A stretch of 64,000 bases of DNA from Dryomyza anilis (taxonomy: Eukaryota > Arthropoda > Insecta > Diptera > Dryomyzidae): NCBI GenBank assembly GCA_951804985.1, contig OX638131.1, positions 62,071,500 to 62,135,499 of the forward strand, read 5' to 3'. The notes beneath the pieces were generated by a model. The model had not been told where the DNA came from, did not search any database, and saw nothing but the letters and a program-made list of their open reading frames with translations. A program made the position numbers and the translations under genes. Positions 12,440-25,084 of this stretch are shown one piece after another (the stretch's first letter is position 1; each line of letters begins with the position of its first letter).

Positions 12440-12735
12440 TGGGAGATCACATAGCCGAAATGCTCACATTGGAGGTAGAATTTAAACTTTTTTTCATCGT
12501 TTTTCGTAAATTGGACACATGAGTTATGTAGAAAATCAGTTTTGCAAGTCATTTGACTTGTATACTTTTCGAGTTATTGGTTCCTAAAAGGTTATTTAAA
12601 AGTGACCTTTATAGGATGTTGACCGATTTGGCTCATTTCGATACGAAATTTCATCGCATTCTGATCAATAGTTTTTGTGTATTCGAAAAGACAGACGGAC
12701 TCGGTTAGTGACGCTGATCAAGAATATATATTAAA
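12440..12735 (+). repeat. Dispersed repeat shared with the palindrome arm and with 38.6 kb
   Basis: Bases 12443-12540 resemble 4300-4390 in the palindrome arm (ACATTGGAGGTA..., then TTTTTCGTAAATTGGACACA). Bases 12541-12735 resemble 38640-38900 (TTTTCGAGTTATTGGTTCCT, GACCGATTTGGCTCAT, then GATCAAGAATATATAT). This is a family of moderately diverged interspersed copies; class not assigned. Confidence 0.7.
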
Positions 12736-13224
12736 ATTCAGACTCGAATAATGAGTGAAGTGAGTGAAGCTAAATAACTTATATACCGAAAATGAATAAA
12801 TACATTGGCTTCGTTTATGCCGTATGAGTTCAGCCCAGATTAGCAAGGCGTTGCCAGGCTAAAATTTCAACTGTTTCGCCAACTGATTTGTTTCGCCAAC
12901 GATTTGTTCCGCCAACTGAATCTTGTTAAGTTAGTCGGATGTGAATATGCCGCATTTTTAACTCGGTCTAAGCGTTAGCTTGGGCTAAACTCTTGCGACA
13001 TAAACTTAAAATCATTGTCTAAAGGAATTTTTTCATTGAAATTGGTGCAGTGTACGCGTTCATTGGTACAATGAACACTGCACTATGGGACAGAAGCTTA
13101 GTCTACCTCGCTAAAAATCGGAAATTAAAGTATGTTGCAGAAAGTTGAAAAATATGTAATTTTATTAACAATTTATGAGACAAACTAAAAATGATACACC
13201 CTAGTGAAAAAATCCTTCTGTACA

Positions 13225-14097
13225 CCCAGAAAAAAATCATGGTAAATTGATAGTATTTCAATAGAAAAACAATAATTTATACCATTAAAATTGGTCAATA
13301 GGATGCGTCCCATTAGTTCAGTAATATTGAAACTGTTAATACAATGTGTGGTTGTACCATAAATTTTATAATGTGATATTTTAATTACAATAAGAAAAAC
13401 CTATACAAATTTAATGATACGTATTATTAATTTTATGGTATAGTCGAATTACATTTTCCTAATAATTTATTAAAACAAAAATGTATTTTAGTTAATTTAT
13501 TATTTTATTTAAATGTCGAAATTGATATTCACTTTTACAACACACACATACAAAAACACTTCTTGATGTAAAAGGTTATAACACATTTAATGTTTGCTTT
13601 GGTTTCCAATAATTGATTGTAGTACTTGAGGCTGCAGTTATTTTTGAGTTCGTTGCCATATTAGAAGTTCGATGTATTATTTATTTTCTGTAATAAATAA
13701 AAATATAAATATAAATAAATATGTAAATATAAATTAAATACATTGAGTCCTTACCAATAACGCGTTTAATAATGTGGAATATTACAAAAAATACATGCGA
13801 CCATTTTGAGTAAACACGCTGAATGACGTACAAAACGAACATGTTTGTATTCGTTTTTGTGTTTTTTTACACCACATTTATTATTATTATTATAGGAGGA
13901 AACCATTAAAACAACAGTATTTATTCTATTTAAAATAATAATATTGAAATATTTAAATTTATGGTACTGAATTTTTAAAATAATATTGAATTAATTAGAA
14001 AACTTTTGATTTAAAAAGAAAAAACTATTAATACATAAACCATAATATCAATGGTCGTACCATAAAGTACTTAATGGTACATTTTCTTCTGAGTGCA
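13225..14097 (-). mobile_element. Non-autonomous element A of a foldback pair
   Basis: The left end reads CACCCAGAAAAAAAT; the right end, read inward, is CACTCAGAAGAAAAT. These are imperfect terminal inverted repeats. The part from 13455 on is the reverse complement, with many point differences, of 14533-15052. No transposase. Confidence 0.7.
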
Positions 14098-14532
14098 GGC
14101 TTGCTCAAGGTCAAAAAATTAAAACAAGTGCTTTTTAAGAAATAAAAATGGGTTACATTAAAAATGTCATACTCCACATGGAGAGTGTTAGTTTTATATT
14201 ATTGGGAATTGAGAGAACTATCAACTTGTGTATCAAAAATTTCAAATGGCTATTCGCGTTTTTCCTGATTATTTGTCAAAAACATAAAACAAAAATTGCA
14301 TATTTTTTATACAAAAGTAGACATGAAAAAAAAAGCTTCCAAATGTTCTCATAAATCTTCTAAATTCTTCTAAAATGAGTTTGAGTGATGAGAAATATAT
14401 GAAAATAATTTAACTAAATTTGTTATTATAATATGTCAGTTTTGCCTTTTCTGTCATTATATTTGACAAAACTGGATCATATTTTGTATGGTAGTTATAA
14501 ATTGTGATACCATAGTATCTAATATTATCAGT

Positions 14533-15052
14533 ATACTCAGAAAAAATGTCCCATTAAGTAAGTATTAGTAGTTTTTTCTTTTGAAATCAAAAGTTTTCTT
14601 ATTAATTTGACAGTATTTGAAAAATTAAGCACCATAAATTTAAATATTTCAATATTATTATTTTTAATAGAATACTATTATTTTAATGGTTTCCTATTAT
14701 AATAATAAAAGTGGCATAACATACGAAAACACGAATAAAAACATGTTCGTTTTTTGCGTCATTCTGCGTGTTTGCTCAAAATGGTCGCATGCATTTTTTG
14801 TGATAATCTAATCCACATTATTACGCGTCATTGGTAAGGACTCAATGTAACGGACTCAAAAATATATGCTGACTCAAGTATTACAATAAATTATTGAAAA
14901 CTGAAGCGAACATTAAATGTGTAATGAACTTTTGCAACAAGAATTGTCTTTTTATGTTTGTTATTTATAAAACTGAATTTCAATTTCGACATATAAATAA
15001 AATAAAATATACAACAAATTAACTAAAATCCATTTTTGTTTTAATAAATTAC
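14533..15052 (+). mobile_element. Non-autonomous element B of a foldback pair
   Basis: It begins CTCAGAAAAAATGTCCCATT and matches element A in inverted orientation over about 520 bp, including the shared GACCATTTTGAG (or complement) block. A and B diverge at many positions, so they are two old insertions or an old inverted duplication, 435 bp apart. Confidence 0.7.
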
Positions 15053-16051
15053 CCAGTGCGACACTAAATTTAGTGACGGAGATTTGATTTTTTTAGCATC
15101 CTTGAGTTCTGAAGAAATTCCACCCAAGAAACTTATGCCCTATCACATCAGGTTTACGAGATATATGACCATAAAGGTCCTAAAATGACCGTAATATTAC
15201 CGTTGATTTATTGAGAAAACTGTAGCAGTTATGGATTTGTTGTCTGAGTACCAAATGTAGACACTGTCCAAGGCATCATATCTGTAGTACATATTAAATT
15301 TCTATCTCGTCCTTTTAATACCATTTTTAATGATTTTCAAAGGATCAATCTACATAATCGACCAATTTCATATTAAGGAGTCTAAAATGTTTCCTATTGT
15401 CTATGGAAAAAATATTCTGCATAAAAATACATAAAAAGTGGCCAAATATGTCAAAGCCGTACGACCAATAGTTTTTTTAATACTCATCACTGCAAAGTAT
15501 TTTTTTGTATATGATTTTTTATTTTTATTTTATATGAAATTACAAAATACTAAAGTTTTTCGAAGCATAAAAATACGTGATCCTCTAGCGGTGCCAGCGA
15601 TTTGGCTTTATTTTTAATATACTGAAAGTGTCAAAAAAATGTTCATACAATAAACTTATATTCTACCACGTCCAGATTTGGAGGTATTGACCCCCAAATA
15701 TCCGATATATCCTTAATTTTTATAGCAAAACTTCTGGAAAACGGTATAAGATATGATTCTATTGTATTGACTAAGCAGCAATTCTAGGCATCGGCCTAAG
15801 GATCCTTTCTTTTCATTTAATTTTCATTTTAATTTTCTTCATTTTAATTTTCTATCTCGTCCTTAAATCATCAATTTTAAGGATTTTCAAAAGATCGCTG
15901 CAGTAAATTGGCCAAATTTATATGAAGAACTAATAAATGTATCAAAATGTCTTTGGGAAAAATATTAAGCACACCAAAACAGTAAAAATGCCCATAGAAG
16001 TCAAGGCCATGCGATACATGGTTTCTATTATATTAAGCACTGAATGTACAT
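15053..16051. repeat. Degenerate tandem repeat of ~0.5 kb
   Basis: Two diverged versions of one block follow each other (about 15300-15640 and 15840-16160). Both hold a GATTTTCAAA/GGATC-type stretch, a TGTC(T)ATGGAAAAAATATT-like stretch and a CCAGCGATTTGGCTT stretch. The start, CAGTGCGACACTAAATTT, resembles the terminus of the DNA transposon at 24035. Confidence 0.5.
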
Positions 16052-16427
16052 TTTTCAAATTTTCATAAGTCGAAAAACTATAACAGATAGTTGTATAGAA
16101 ATAGTCATAATGTTTACTGGTTCCAGCGATTTGGCTTCATTTTAAATATCATTAATGTGTCAAATATATTAATGTACTGGACCTCTTTAAACTACCTCTT
16201 TAAACTAACCTGGACCTCTTTAAAATAAAGAATGTTTTTATATTATTTATAGAAAATCTGTTCACCATTTTAAAAAAATATTAATACAATCTTAAAACAA
16301 AAAATTGTAATTTAAATAATAAACAAAATATGGTGCAATTTTTTAAGTAAAATAAAATATATTTTAAATTTATTTATAATATTTTCTAAATTATTATTTT
16401 GTTTTTATCTTTTTTTTTTTTATTTAG

Positions 16428-16609
16428 CACATTTTAAGTTTGTCTTCATTTTTCCTCTGTCTGAGAAAATCCTCCACTTAGTAAACATCCACGATATACT
16501 AACATTACTACCATTTGTTATTAGGCTTATATACAAATGGTGTTCTGAATTACAACCTGTGGATTATATTCCGAACATTTTATTGAATGTAACAAATTTA
16601 AACGTTTAA
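16428..16609 (+). CDS. Exon-like 59-codon frame in duplicated unit 1
   Basis: A pyrimidine run ending in TTTAG precedes a frame that runs to TAA at 16607-16609. The peptide has non-simple composition (HFKFVFIFPLSEKILHLVNI and YKWCSELQPVDYIPN). It might be a last exon of an unrecognised gene or an element fragment. The same frame is in unit 2 (about 18262-18441). Confidence 0.25.
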
Positions 16610-16992
16610 ATAAAATAGTATGAAAGCTTTGTTAGAATTAAACAGTTTGAGAGTAACATTAGTTGAAATATTCGGAATTGAATAAAACAGATTGAAAGAT
16701 TTGTTGGAATAAAACAGTTGGAGAGAAACATTATTTGAAATTTTAGGAAGTATTTCCTCAATTTTAAGAAACTTTTCTTCAATTAAAATAAAAAAAAAAG
16801 TTTACCAGAATTATATAAAAATATGTATTTTATTTGTATACATTGGTTTATTGCTGTTACTCGGAATGAAGTAATTTTTCTTTGGACATAATAAAATTTA
16901 CTCATATTGTAAAAAAAAATACCTGAAACGTCGAAATAATTATTTCTTTCAATTATAGCTTTTTTATTTGATTAAAATACAACAATTTTTCT

Positions 16993-17280
16993 GGGTGTGG
17001 GCATTGTAACTGTCTGATAATTCCAAAGAATCTGAATCACTTAAAAGAAAATAGTCAAAATCAACGATGAGCTATTGTGTGGAACATTATAGTGGGTAGG
17101 AAAAGAGTTATGAATACACGAAATATTTAATTGCAGACACTCAGACCTCATCCTCGCCGACTTATTCACATCAAATAAATTGTTATTAAAATCACCCATT
17201 ATAATAATGTTTACAGTTAAATCGCCCAAGGACTCCTCAAAATATGCTAAATCTCCGTGTGGTAAATAAACAACCTGTAG
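16993..17280 (-). pseudogene. LINE endonuclease fragment, unit 1
   Basis: On the minus strand the frame includes LQVVYLPHGDLAYFEESLGD and then IIIMGDFNNNLFD, the GDFN endonuclease motif. It changes frame near 17045 and ends abruptly near 16993 beside a CTGGGTG terminus of the kind seen at 13225. This is the 5' portion of ORF2 only; no RT follows. Confidence 0.8.
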
Positions 17281-17539
17281 TTTTGTAATTTATAAAATAA
17301 AATAAAGTTATCACTGATTATAGGACCCAAATTAAGATTAAGAGACATTAAATTCAAATATTACATACAGACTGTGTTGAATATGAGTAAAAAAATAAAT
17401 ACTTAAACCAACTAAATTAAATTTATAATTAAATAAAATATTTACAGTAAATTTATGAAAAGTACCCATAACAATTTTCATAATTTTATTCATTATTTGA
17501 TCGACCAAATCAATACCAATTCAAAAATAGTCTATTAAA

Positions 17540-17544
<5 letters not shown>

Positions 17545-17627
<83 letters not shown>

Positions 17628-17647
17628 TATATATATTTATAAATATA

Positions 17648-17717
<70 letters not shown>

Positions 17718-17733
17718 TTATTTATATATATAT
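17545..17733. repeat. (TA)n microsatellite, unit 1
   Basis: Long (TA)n tract with a few TTTA interruptions; equivalent to 19375-19588 in unit 2. Confidence 0.95.
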
Positions 17734-18261
17734 ACAATCCTCACAATTTTTATAAAACATTGAGGATGTGAGTTTTAAAGATCATGTGAGATCAAAATAT
17801 ACATGTTAGCACACGTGCATATTAGGAATCAGCAACAACAACAACAACGTCTAATTCAGCAGCAATAACAGCGTTTCAAATTTTTCAAATTTTCATAAGT
17901 CGAAAAACTATAACAGATAGTTGTATAGAAATAGTCATAATGTTTACTGGTTCCAGCGATTTGGCTTCATTTTAAATATCATTAATGTGTCAAATATATT
18001 AATGTACTGGACCTCTTTAAACTACCTCTTTAAACTAACCTGGACCTCTTTAAAATAAAGAATGTTTTTATATTATTTATAGAAAATCTGTTCACCATTT
18101 TAAAAAAATGTTAATACAATCTTAAAACAAAAAATTGTAATTTAAATAATAAACAAAATATGGTGCAATTTTTTAAGTAAAATAAAATATATTTTAAATT
18201 TATTTATAATATTTTCTAAATTATTATTTTGTTTTTATCTTATTTTTTTTTTTATTTAGCA

Positions 18262-18441
18262 CATTTTAAGTTTGTCTTCATTTTTCCTCTGTCTGAGAAA
18301 ATCCTCCACTTAGTAAACATCCACGATATACTAACATTACTACCATTTGTTATTAGGCTTATATACAAATGGTGTTCTGAATTACAACCTGTGGATTATA
18401 TTCCGAACATTTTATTGAATGTAACAAATTTAAACGTTTAA
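18262..18441 (+). CDS. Exon-like 59-codon frame in duplicated unit 2
   Basis: Same frame as in unit 1 with no visible change, after a TTTATTTAG acceptor-like run. Unrecognised product. Confidence 0.25.
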   Translation, partial: HFKFVFIFPLSEKILHLVNIHDILTLLPFVIRLIYKWCSELQPVDYIPNILLNVTNLNV

Positions 18442-18824
18442 ATAAAATAGTATGAAAGCTTTGTTAGAATTAAACAGTTTGAGAGTAACATTAGTTGAAA
18501 TATTCGGAATTGAATAAAACAGATTGAAAGATTTGTTGGAATAAAACAGTTGGAGAGAAACATTATTTGAAATTTTAGGAAGTATTTCCTCAATTTTAAG
18601 AAACTTTTCTTCAATTAAAATAAAAAAAAAAGTTTACCAGAATTATATAAAAATATGTATTTTATTTGTATACATTGGTTTATTGCTGTTACTCGGAATG
18701 AAGTAATTTTTCTTTGGACATAATAAAATTTACTCATATTGTAAAAAAAAATACCTGAAACGTCGAAATAATTATTTCTTTCAATTATAGCTTTTTTATT
18801 TGATTAAAATACAACAATTTTTCT

Positions 18825-19112
18825 GGGTGTGGGCATTGTAACTGTCTGATAATTCCAAAGAATCTGAATCACTTAAAAGAAAATAGTCAAAATCAACGAT
18901 GAGCTATTGTGTGGAACATTATAGTGGGTAGGAAAAGAGTTATGAATACACGAAATATTTAATTGCAGACACTCAGACCTCATCCTCGCCGACTTATTCA
19001 CATCAAATAAATTGTTATTAAAATCACCCATTATAATAATGTTTACAGTTAAATCGCCCAAGGACTCCTCAAAATATGCTAAATCTCCGTGTGGTAAATA
19101 AACAACCTGTAG
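18825..19112 (-). pseudogene. LINE endonuclease fragment, unit 2
   Basis: Identical fragment to 16993-17280. It lies downstream of the ORF1 pseudogene on the same strand, which gives the normal ORF1-then-ORF2 order for one LINE, interrupted by a (TA)n tract. Confidence 0.8.
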
Positions 19113-19371
19113 TTTTGTAATTTATAAAATAAAATAAAGTTATCACTGATTATAGGACCCAAATTAAGATTAAGAGACATTAAATTCAAATATTACATAC
19201 AGACTGTGTTGAATATGAGTAAAAAAATAAATACTTAAACCAACTAAATTAAATTTATAATTAAATAAAATATTTACAGTAAATTTATGAAAAGTACCCA
19301 TAACAATTTTCATAATTTTATTCATTATTTGATCGACCAAATCAATACCAATTCAAAAATAGTCTATTAAA

Positions 19372-19588
<217 letters not shown>

Positions 19589-19675
19589 CAATCCTCACAA
19601 TTTTTATAAAACATTGAGGATGTGAGTTTTAAAGATCATGTGAGATCAAAATATACATGTTAGCACACGTGCATA

Positions 19676-20649
19676 TTAGGAATCAGCAACAACAACAACA
19701 ACGTCTAATTCAGCAGCAATAACAGCGTCCAAATCAGCAACACAGGAAACATCCACCGGCGAATAGTTATTAGAAGTAAAAAACCATGTAGAATTATTCA
19801 AAAACTCAGCGCATTGATGCAGCGAATATATTTTTTCAGCACCATTAGAGATAGTGAGTTTAGCTTTTGGCACATCAGCATTAATAATTTAAAATTTTGA
19901 TATAAGTTTTTCCTGTGATAGTTTTCTACAAATGTAGTTCAACTTATTCGCAGCCGGTAAATAGTGATCGTTTAAAAAAAACACGAGATCCAATTTCACA
20001 ACCAATGACGTCAGATAGTTGTAATGAGCGTGACTTGAAGTAGTTCCGCATAATCGCGTCGGGAATATGAACTGAATTTAACTTGAGTAAAACTGTCTTG
20101 CGATTCTGAATATAGCAGCTATGTTGTATATCAATAGCCGCAATGGTAACTTTGAAGTGTGCAGCAATTGCCAAAACAGGCTCGCTAAGACACGTAATTC
20201 CAGACGGAAGACCCGAAATAATTATGTCAGGGCGATTCAGTCGGCGTTGCAAGGCATTATTTTCCACCTCTAATTCAGCCATTTTGTTGTTAGCCGATGC
20301 ATCAACATGTTTTATTAATTTTTGACATTGTGCTACTTCGGACTTCAGTTCACGAAGATTGGTCGCAAGTTTCGAGCGAATTTCCTAAATGATATTATTG
20401 AATTTTGATTGAATATCAGCCATACCCTTACGAAGCTCCCTAAGCAATCCTGTGTCATTAGACCGAGAACGATTTTGGCATGTTTCGCAGGTAAATTGTA
20501 AATTTCGGTGTTTAACTATGAAGGAATGTTCCTCCGTCGAGATTTTCGCACAGTTAATATGGAACCAATTACCACATTGTCCGCAACCAACGCTAGGCTG
20601 AGTTCAAATGATATTTCTTGCAAATAAAACACAATGTAGCATCAGACAT
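19676..20649 (-). pseudogene. LINE ORF1 pseudogene (PHD-type zinc finger plus coiled coil)
   Basis: ORF1 nucleic-acid-binding protein of a non-LTR element. From the N terminus: MSDATLCFICKKYH, then a frame change and GCGQCGNWFHINCAKIS with later CETC (a PHD-like Cys/His cluster), then a charged stretch with in-frame stop, then a 112-codon block (RPDIIISGLPSGITCLSE, NRKTVLLKLNSVHIPDAIMR), then a last piece (PKAKLTISNGAEKIYSLHQC) ending in TAA at 19676. There are at least two frame changes and several stops. The neighbouring ORF2 fragment on the same strand supports one decayed element. Confidence 0.75.
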
Positions 20650-21159
20650 ATCAGATTTCGGCAGGACCGAAACAGCGGAGAACAAAAATAAAAAACAGCA
20701 GAAGTATCGACGCAGGCAAACAACTGGCAGCAACAACAGGAAACGGCACCAAGAACAACAACAGTAAACGAGCGGCTAAATATTGTATTGCAATATTTTT
20801 TTTCCGAGTTTGTACTGCAAGTTGGTTTTTTTCGTATTTTTTTTTGTTATAATTTTGTTCGATTCAAAATATGCTTATTTCTCACGAGAGCATTTATTTT
20901 CGCGTGTCAACACTGTATATACTTGGGTATTTATATTTCTTTGACCGATCAAATGAATACGACGTGTTCTCGTACATAACCAAGACGCCGTTAAAGTAGC
21001 GCCATTTTTTGGGAAAGCATTGGAAAGTTTATGAACATTTCTTGTAAGAACTCGTACATTAGCTTTATGAGCTCAATCATACATCCAATGTATATATACA
21101 TATTGTATGAGTGAGTTATTTGGCTGTATGTACACATACATTGGTTGTATAAACTAATT
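20650..21159. other. No gene seen
   Basis: AT-rich stretch with the 5' flank of the LINE ORF1 and a frame of 63 codons (20788-20979) that shows no features. Near 21060-21150 there is a TGTATATATACATA-rich segment. Confidence 0.4.
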
Positions 21160-21910
21160 CCTTAGATGTGCTGAATCCAAATTTTTTTTACGGTCAATTT
21201 CTACCGTGTATAGTTTATGAAAAATGCATAAAGTCTGGTGCTTTGCCAATTATACAATTTTTTACTCATTACATAATATTGTTTGATAATGGTCCTATGG
21301 TAATATAATGGTCCTAGAATTGACCACAACAATTTCAGTAAAAAAAAATCAAAAAGAACATTAAAAAAATAACGATTTTTTGGGTGTTTTCCACTTTTTT
21401 ATCCTAAACATAAATTTAAAGACATCTTTTACAACGAACGAACAAAGGTCGATATTTTTTATATCCTACACCTATGAGGTACAGTGTATATTAAGTTTGT
21501 GCAGTTATTGTAACGCCGTAGGCGTGATCCGCCCACTTTTTAAAAAAATATTTTCTGGTTTTATTAATTAGATTTCCAAAATCATGTGTACAACTAATAA
21601 TTATCCCACGAAATTATACCAGAAATATATCCACCAAGAGTGTAGGGTATTCCAGTCGGTTCCGAACGACTATAAAAATCCAATGTGACCGAACTTTCCC
21701 AAATCGTTTTTTACAAAAACGGTTTGAGGGAAATTCTAGGACCATTATGTAAGTTTTAAGACCAATAACGCCAACAAAACGTATAGCAATTTGATGTAAT
21801 TAGTAAACAATTGTATAATTGGCAAAGCATTAGATTTAATTTTTCAAAAACTATACACTATAGAAATTTACCGTCTACAAATTTCGATTCAGTACACCTA
21901 AGAATTTATA
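21160..21910. mobile_element. Foldback-type repeat with a dispersed repeat in its middle
   Basis: Bases 21160-21340 and 21725-21910 are inverted copies (for example GCTTTGCCAATTATACAATT and its complement AATTGTATAATTGGCAAAGC). Between them, 21440-21715 holds a dispersed family piece also found inverted at 38165-38300 and partly at 38890-38990 (the CACCTATGAGGTACAG and TAGGGTATTCCAG segments). Confidence 0.7.
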
Positions 21911-21976
21911 TAAAAATATTACATGGAAAAATAACCACCCGTTCCGATTTTAAAACGGTTTAACCAAAGAAAATGT

Positions 21977-22168
21977 CGACCCATAGTACACTGAGAGGAA
22001 CAGCAATTCCCATAAGTACACTGAGAGGAATAACGATTCCCAAAAACAACATCAATAAATAATTAAAACTGAATTTATAAAATAATAAAGTAAAATACTT
22101 AAAGTAAAAGTTTAATTTTTTGTACGAGCCCTAGACACCGCTGAACATACCCTGGATAGTTCGTTACA
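21977..22168 (+). repeat. Partial 5' LTR (R-U5 end)
   Basis: Matches 26046-26299 from CCCATAGTACACTGAGAGGA to GTTCGTTACA, with one block fewer of the short internal CACTGAGAGGAATA-type repeat. U3 is absent. Confidence 0.85.
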
Positions 22169-22170
22169 AA

Positions 22171-22188
22171 TGGCGCCCGAGCAGGACC
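22171..22188 (+). promoter_or_regulatory. Primer-binding site
   Basis: TGGCGCCCGAGCAGGACC starts two bases after the LTR end, as a minus-strand primer site does. It is close to a tRNA-Lys-type site; the exact tRNA is not confirmed. Confidence 0.75.
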
Positions 22189-22322
22189 ATCGCAAAGCAG
22201 AGAATTTAAAAAAAACCTGAATAAATGCATACATACGCCTGAGGAAAAAACAACAATAGCAAAAAAAACAAATAAAATATATTTTTTTTTTAATAAATAC
22301 ACTGAAAGAAAAGGTCAGCAAC

Positions 22323-23450
22323 ATGGTCACCACGTGGATACGCACGCTCCACAAGGAAGAACTGTTCGTATACGCAGCAGAATTTGGACTCGACAGCACC
22401 GGAAACGTAGAATAACTACGCCGCGTACTCGCCTCATTTATTAAAAACGAAGAGCACAAAGAGACCGTAATTACGCGTCCGGAAGAATTAGAAGCACGTC
22501 ACTCGAGAAGCCGATCTCCAAGCCCACTAGTTATACCACGTCCATACGCATCAATATCCACCGAAAAACCTTCCGCATATCTACAGCTAGATGTACGTTC
22601 AACATCAGCAGCAACGTACGCACATCATCGCTTTACAGTGACGCCAGTACTAAATACACTACAACCCCCCGCAAAACCTCCAGTGTCGACAATGCTGCGG
22701 GTCGTGTCCGCAAATCTAACTACGACCACAACAGTCGTACATACACTGATCGTCAATGGTAACACCAATAATCCAACAGCAAGCAACGTACTTAGGGAAC
22801 CAGAGCTAAGAACCAACACAGGAATCCTCGATGACTATCAACATGAGACGTCAGCCGACCATGTCTACTTGCGAGTTATCGAGCAAGTCAGGAAATTTGA
22901 CGGTAGAAAGGAACCACTCGATTTCATAGAGCGAATCGAAGAGTTGGCCTACACATATGGTATCGCTGATAATTACTTGCCACGCATAATGGCACAGCTG
23001 CTACGAGACCACGCTTTGACATGGTATCAAACCAGTACTCAAAGATGGCATTCATGGGCAAATTTTAGGAACGATTTCCTAAACTTTTTCCTACCATACC
23101 GATGCCTTGAGCGACCGTCAGCAACGCAACAATGAAAAATTTAAAGATTATGCCATTTCACTACGAAAGTTAATGCGTCCGACCAATTACTCGGAAGAAC
23201 AAAAATAAGATTTTTAGAAATTCCGCACGTGAATATCAGCTCTATATTAAGAAAAGAGATTTTGCAAATGCATTCGAAGACATTCGACCTGAACCACGCA
23301 GACCAGAAACACAAAGCCATGCTCCCATGATCTTACCACCGCAGCGTCGCGAGGAACATCACAGAATGATATCAACTAACTCGTGAAGAATTATAAATCC
23401 AAGAACCGCATGCTGTCGTTGTGGTCAAGATTGTCATGTGTCACGAGAAT
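22323..23450 (+). pseudogene. Retrotransposon gag
   Basis: Capsid protein of the LTR element. An ATG at 22323 opens a frame that has one TAA near 22413 and then stays open to 23135. The capsid part shows VRKFDGRKEPLDFIERIEEL and a WHSWANFRNDFLNFFLPYR segment, a pattern typical of Ty3/gypsy gag. After 23135 the frame shifts. A CX2CX4HX4C knuckle (CRCGQDCHVSREC) is at about 23411-23452, and a second one has Arg in place of His. Confidence 0.8.
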
Positions 23451-23452
23451 GC

Positions 23453-24034
23453 AGAAACCCGCAAATATTATTTTGTTGGGACTGTGGACGGAGAGGCCGT
23501 CGCACCAATGAATGCTGTGGGGAGGGATACTTCCAGGGACTCCGCAAATATGGAAGCCAGGCGGCAGCCCCAACTCGAAACATCTCGTCACATCTTCGCC
23601 ACCGTTGCCCTGGGCGAAAATATGATAACAGCAACTATCGATACAGGAGCAACTAGAAGCTTTATTTGCCAAGCAGAAGCACAACGCATAGAAAATTTAG
23701 GTGAAATAAGACCATGCGAAATCATTGTACGCATGGTTGACGGCAGTCACCGAATAATAAAAGAAACTCTCAAGAAACCGGTTACTCTCGGGAACACTAC
23801 GTGCGAGATAACGTTTTTGTTCTTACCCAACGTCAACGATCACGTTTTACTGGGAATGGATTTCCAACTACAGGCAGGGATCACTTTCATATGCGGTAGA
23901 CAAACATTACAACTGGGCGAAGGCCGCAAGAAACCACAAGATCAGACTCCAATTGCATACACTAGTCTCAAAATTAGCGAACTTAATTTTGAGAAAACCA
24001 GGGAAATCGATGCCCTACAAATATCAGCAAATTA
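23453..24034 (+). pseudogene. Retrotransposon protease (retropepsin)
   Basis: Aspartic protease of the pol polyprotein. The active-site loop reads IDTGATRSFI at about 23638-23667 and the second hydrophobic box reads VLLGMDF near 23845-23865, in the usual spacing. It follows gag in a shifted frame, as expected of a -1/+1 pol fusion or of decay. The frame runs into the inserted transposon at 24035 and stops there. Confidence 0.8.
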
Positions 24035-25000
24035 CACTGTGCGGCACTAAAATTTGAACTCCATTATTTTTTGATTTACACGTTGTAGTATATACTTATA
24101 CCCCTACACGTCTTCGTTAGGCGCTTTTGGGTCCTAAAGGATTCAAAGGATAACCAATATAAGTATCATAATGTCTTTGGGGAAAACATTCGTCATTAAA
24201 ATTGAGCTAGAGTCTCTATACAACTAAATTCTTCAACACCCACTATTTTTGAAATATAAGCCTACTAATAACGAATAATAGTTATTACTTCAATTTTGAA
24301 TAAAGTCGTAGAAATATATTATTACAATTATTTTAGTGCAGTGAAAATTGTATCAATTTTTAGTTAAAATTGTGACGCTGATTCCGAAATGGCATCGGTT
24401 TTTTATTATTAGCTCTTCTTTTTGAGATATAGCTCTTTTTTAAACAATGACAAAAATGAAAATGTGTTTTCTACATTAAATACACAGAACCTTGTGACAA
24501 ATTTTATTTGCGAGATATGGACCAAAGAACATTAAAAGTTGACAAAAAATTATAAATTTTTATTATAAAAAAATTATTACTTGGTAAAAATAAATGTAAA
24601 GAATTACGATAATGCTTTTTTGTATAGCCCAAAGACATAATGATTGTTTTCTGACTTCTTCTACTGGTTATAACTCCTTAACGAAATTGTTAAAAGAAAA
24701 CCATTAAAAATAGTGGTAAATCGTTAAGATACAAACTTAAAGTGTTCAGTGGAAATTATCCTTTGGAAGTTCCCTATAATCGCTCCTTAGACATCAAAAA
24801 CGTACTAGGAACCATTTCGCTACAAAATGACGAACTATATTGGTTATCCTTTGAACCCTTTAGGACCCAATAGCGCCTAACACAGACGTATAGGTAGGGG
24901 TATAAGTTTATACTAACTTTTTATCGGTAGACCACATAGAAGCTCAATATAAAATCAAATCTGAGTTCAATTAAAAAAAGTGTCATTTTGCCGCACTGTG
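24035..25000. mobile_element. 966-bp DNA transposon, TTA target duplication
   Basis: The ends read CACTGTGCGGCA and, inward from the right, CACAGTGCGGCA, a 12-bp terminal inverted repeat with one mismatch. TTA flanks both sides (24032-24034 and 25001-25003). A second inverted pair lies inside: CTAAAGGATTCAAAGGATAACC near 24135 and its near complement near 24840. No transposase frame. CACTR-type ends suggest, but do not prove, a CACTA-like origin. Confidence 0.8.
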
Positions 25001-25084
25001 TTATCATATCAACCAGTAGCAAACACAGAAGCACTGTCTAGCGGCCACATGTCACTGGCTAACCAAGAAAACGAAAGAAATACA

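Larger units (their letters stand above)
16052..17870. repeat. ~1.83-kb tandem duplication, unit 1
   Basis: The stretch from TTTTTCAAATTTTCATAAGT to AGCAATAACAGCG is repeated directly at 17884-19727. The copies appear almost identical, offset 1832 bp, and differ chiefly in the length of their (TA)n tracts. Each carries a LINE endonuclease fragment and a 59-codon frame. Confidence 0.92.

Noticed and set aside
22112..22459. 115-codon minus-strand frame over the LTR/gag junction
   Set aside because: It is antisense to the LTR and gag start, with no protein features.
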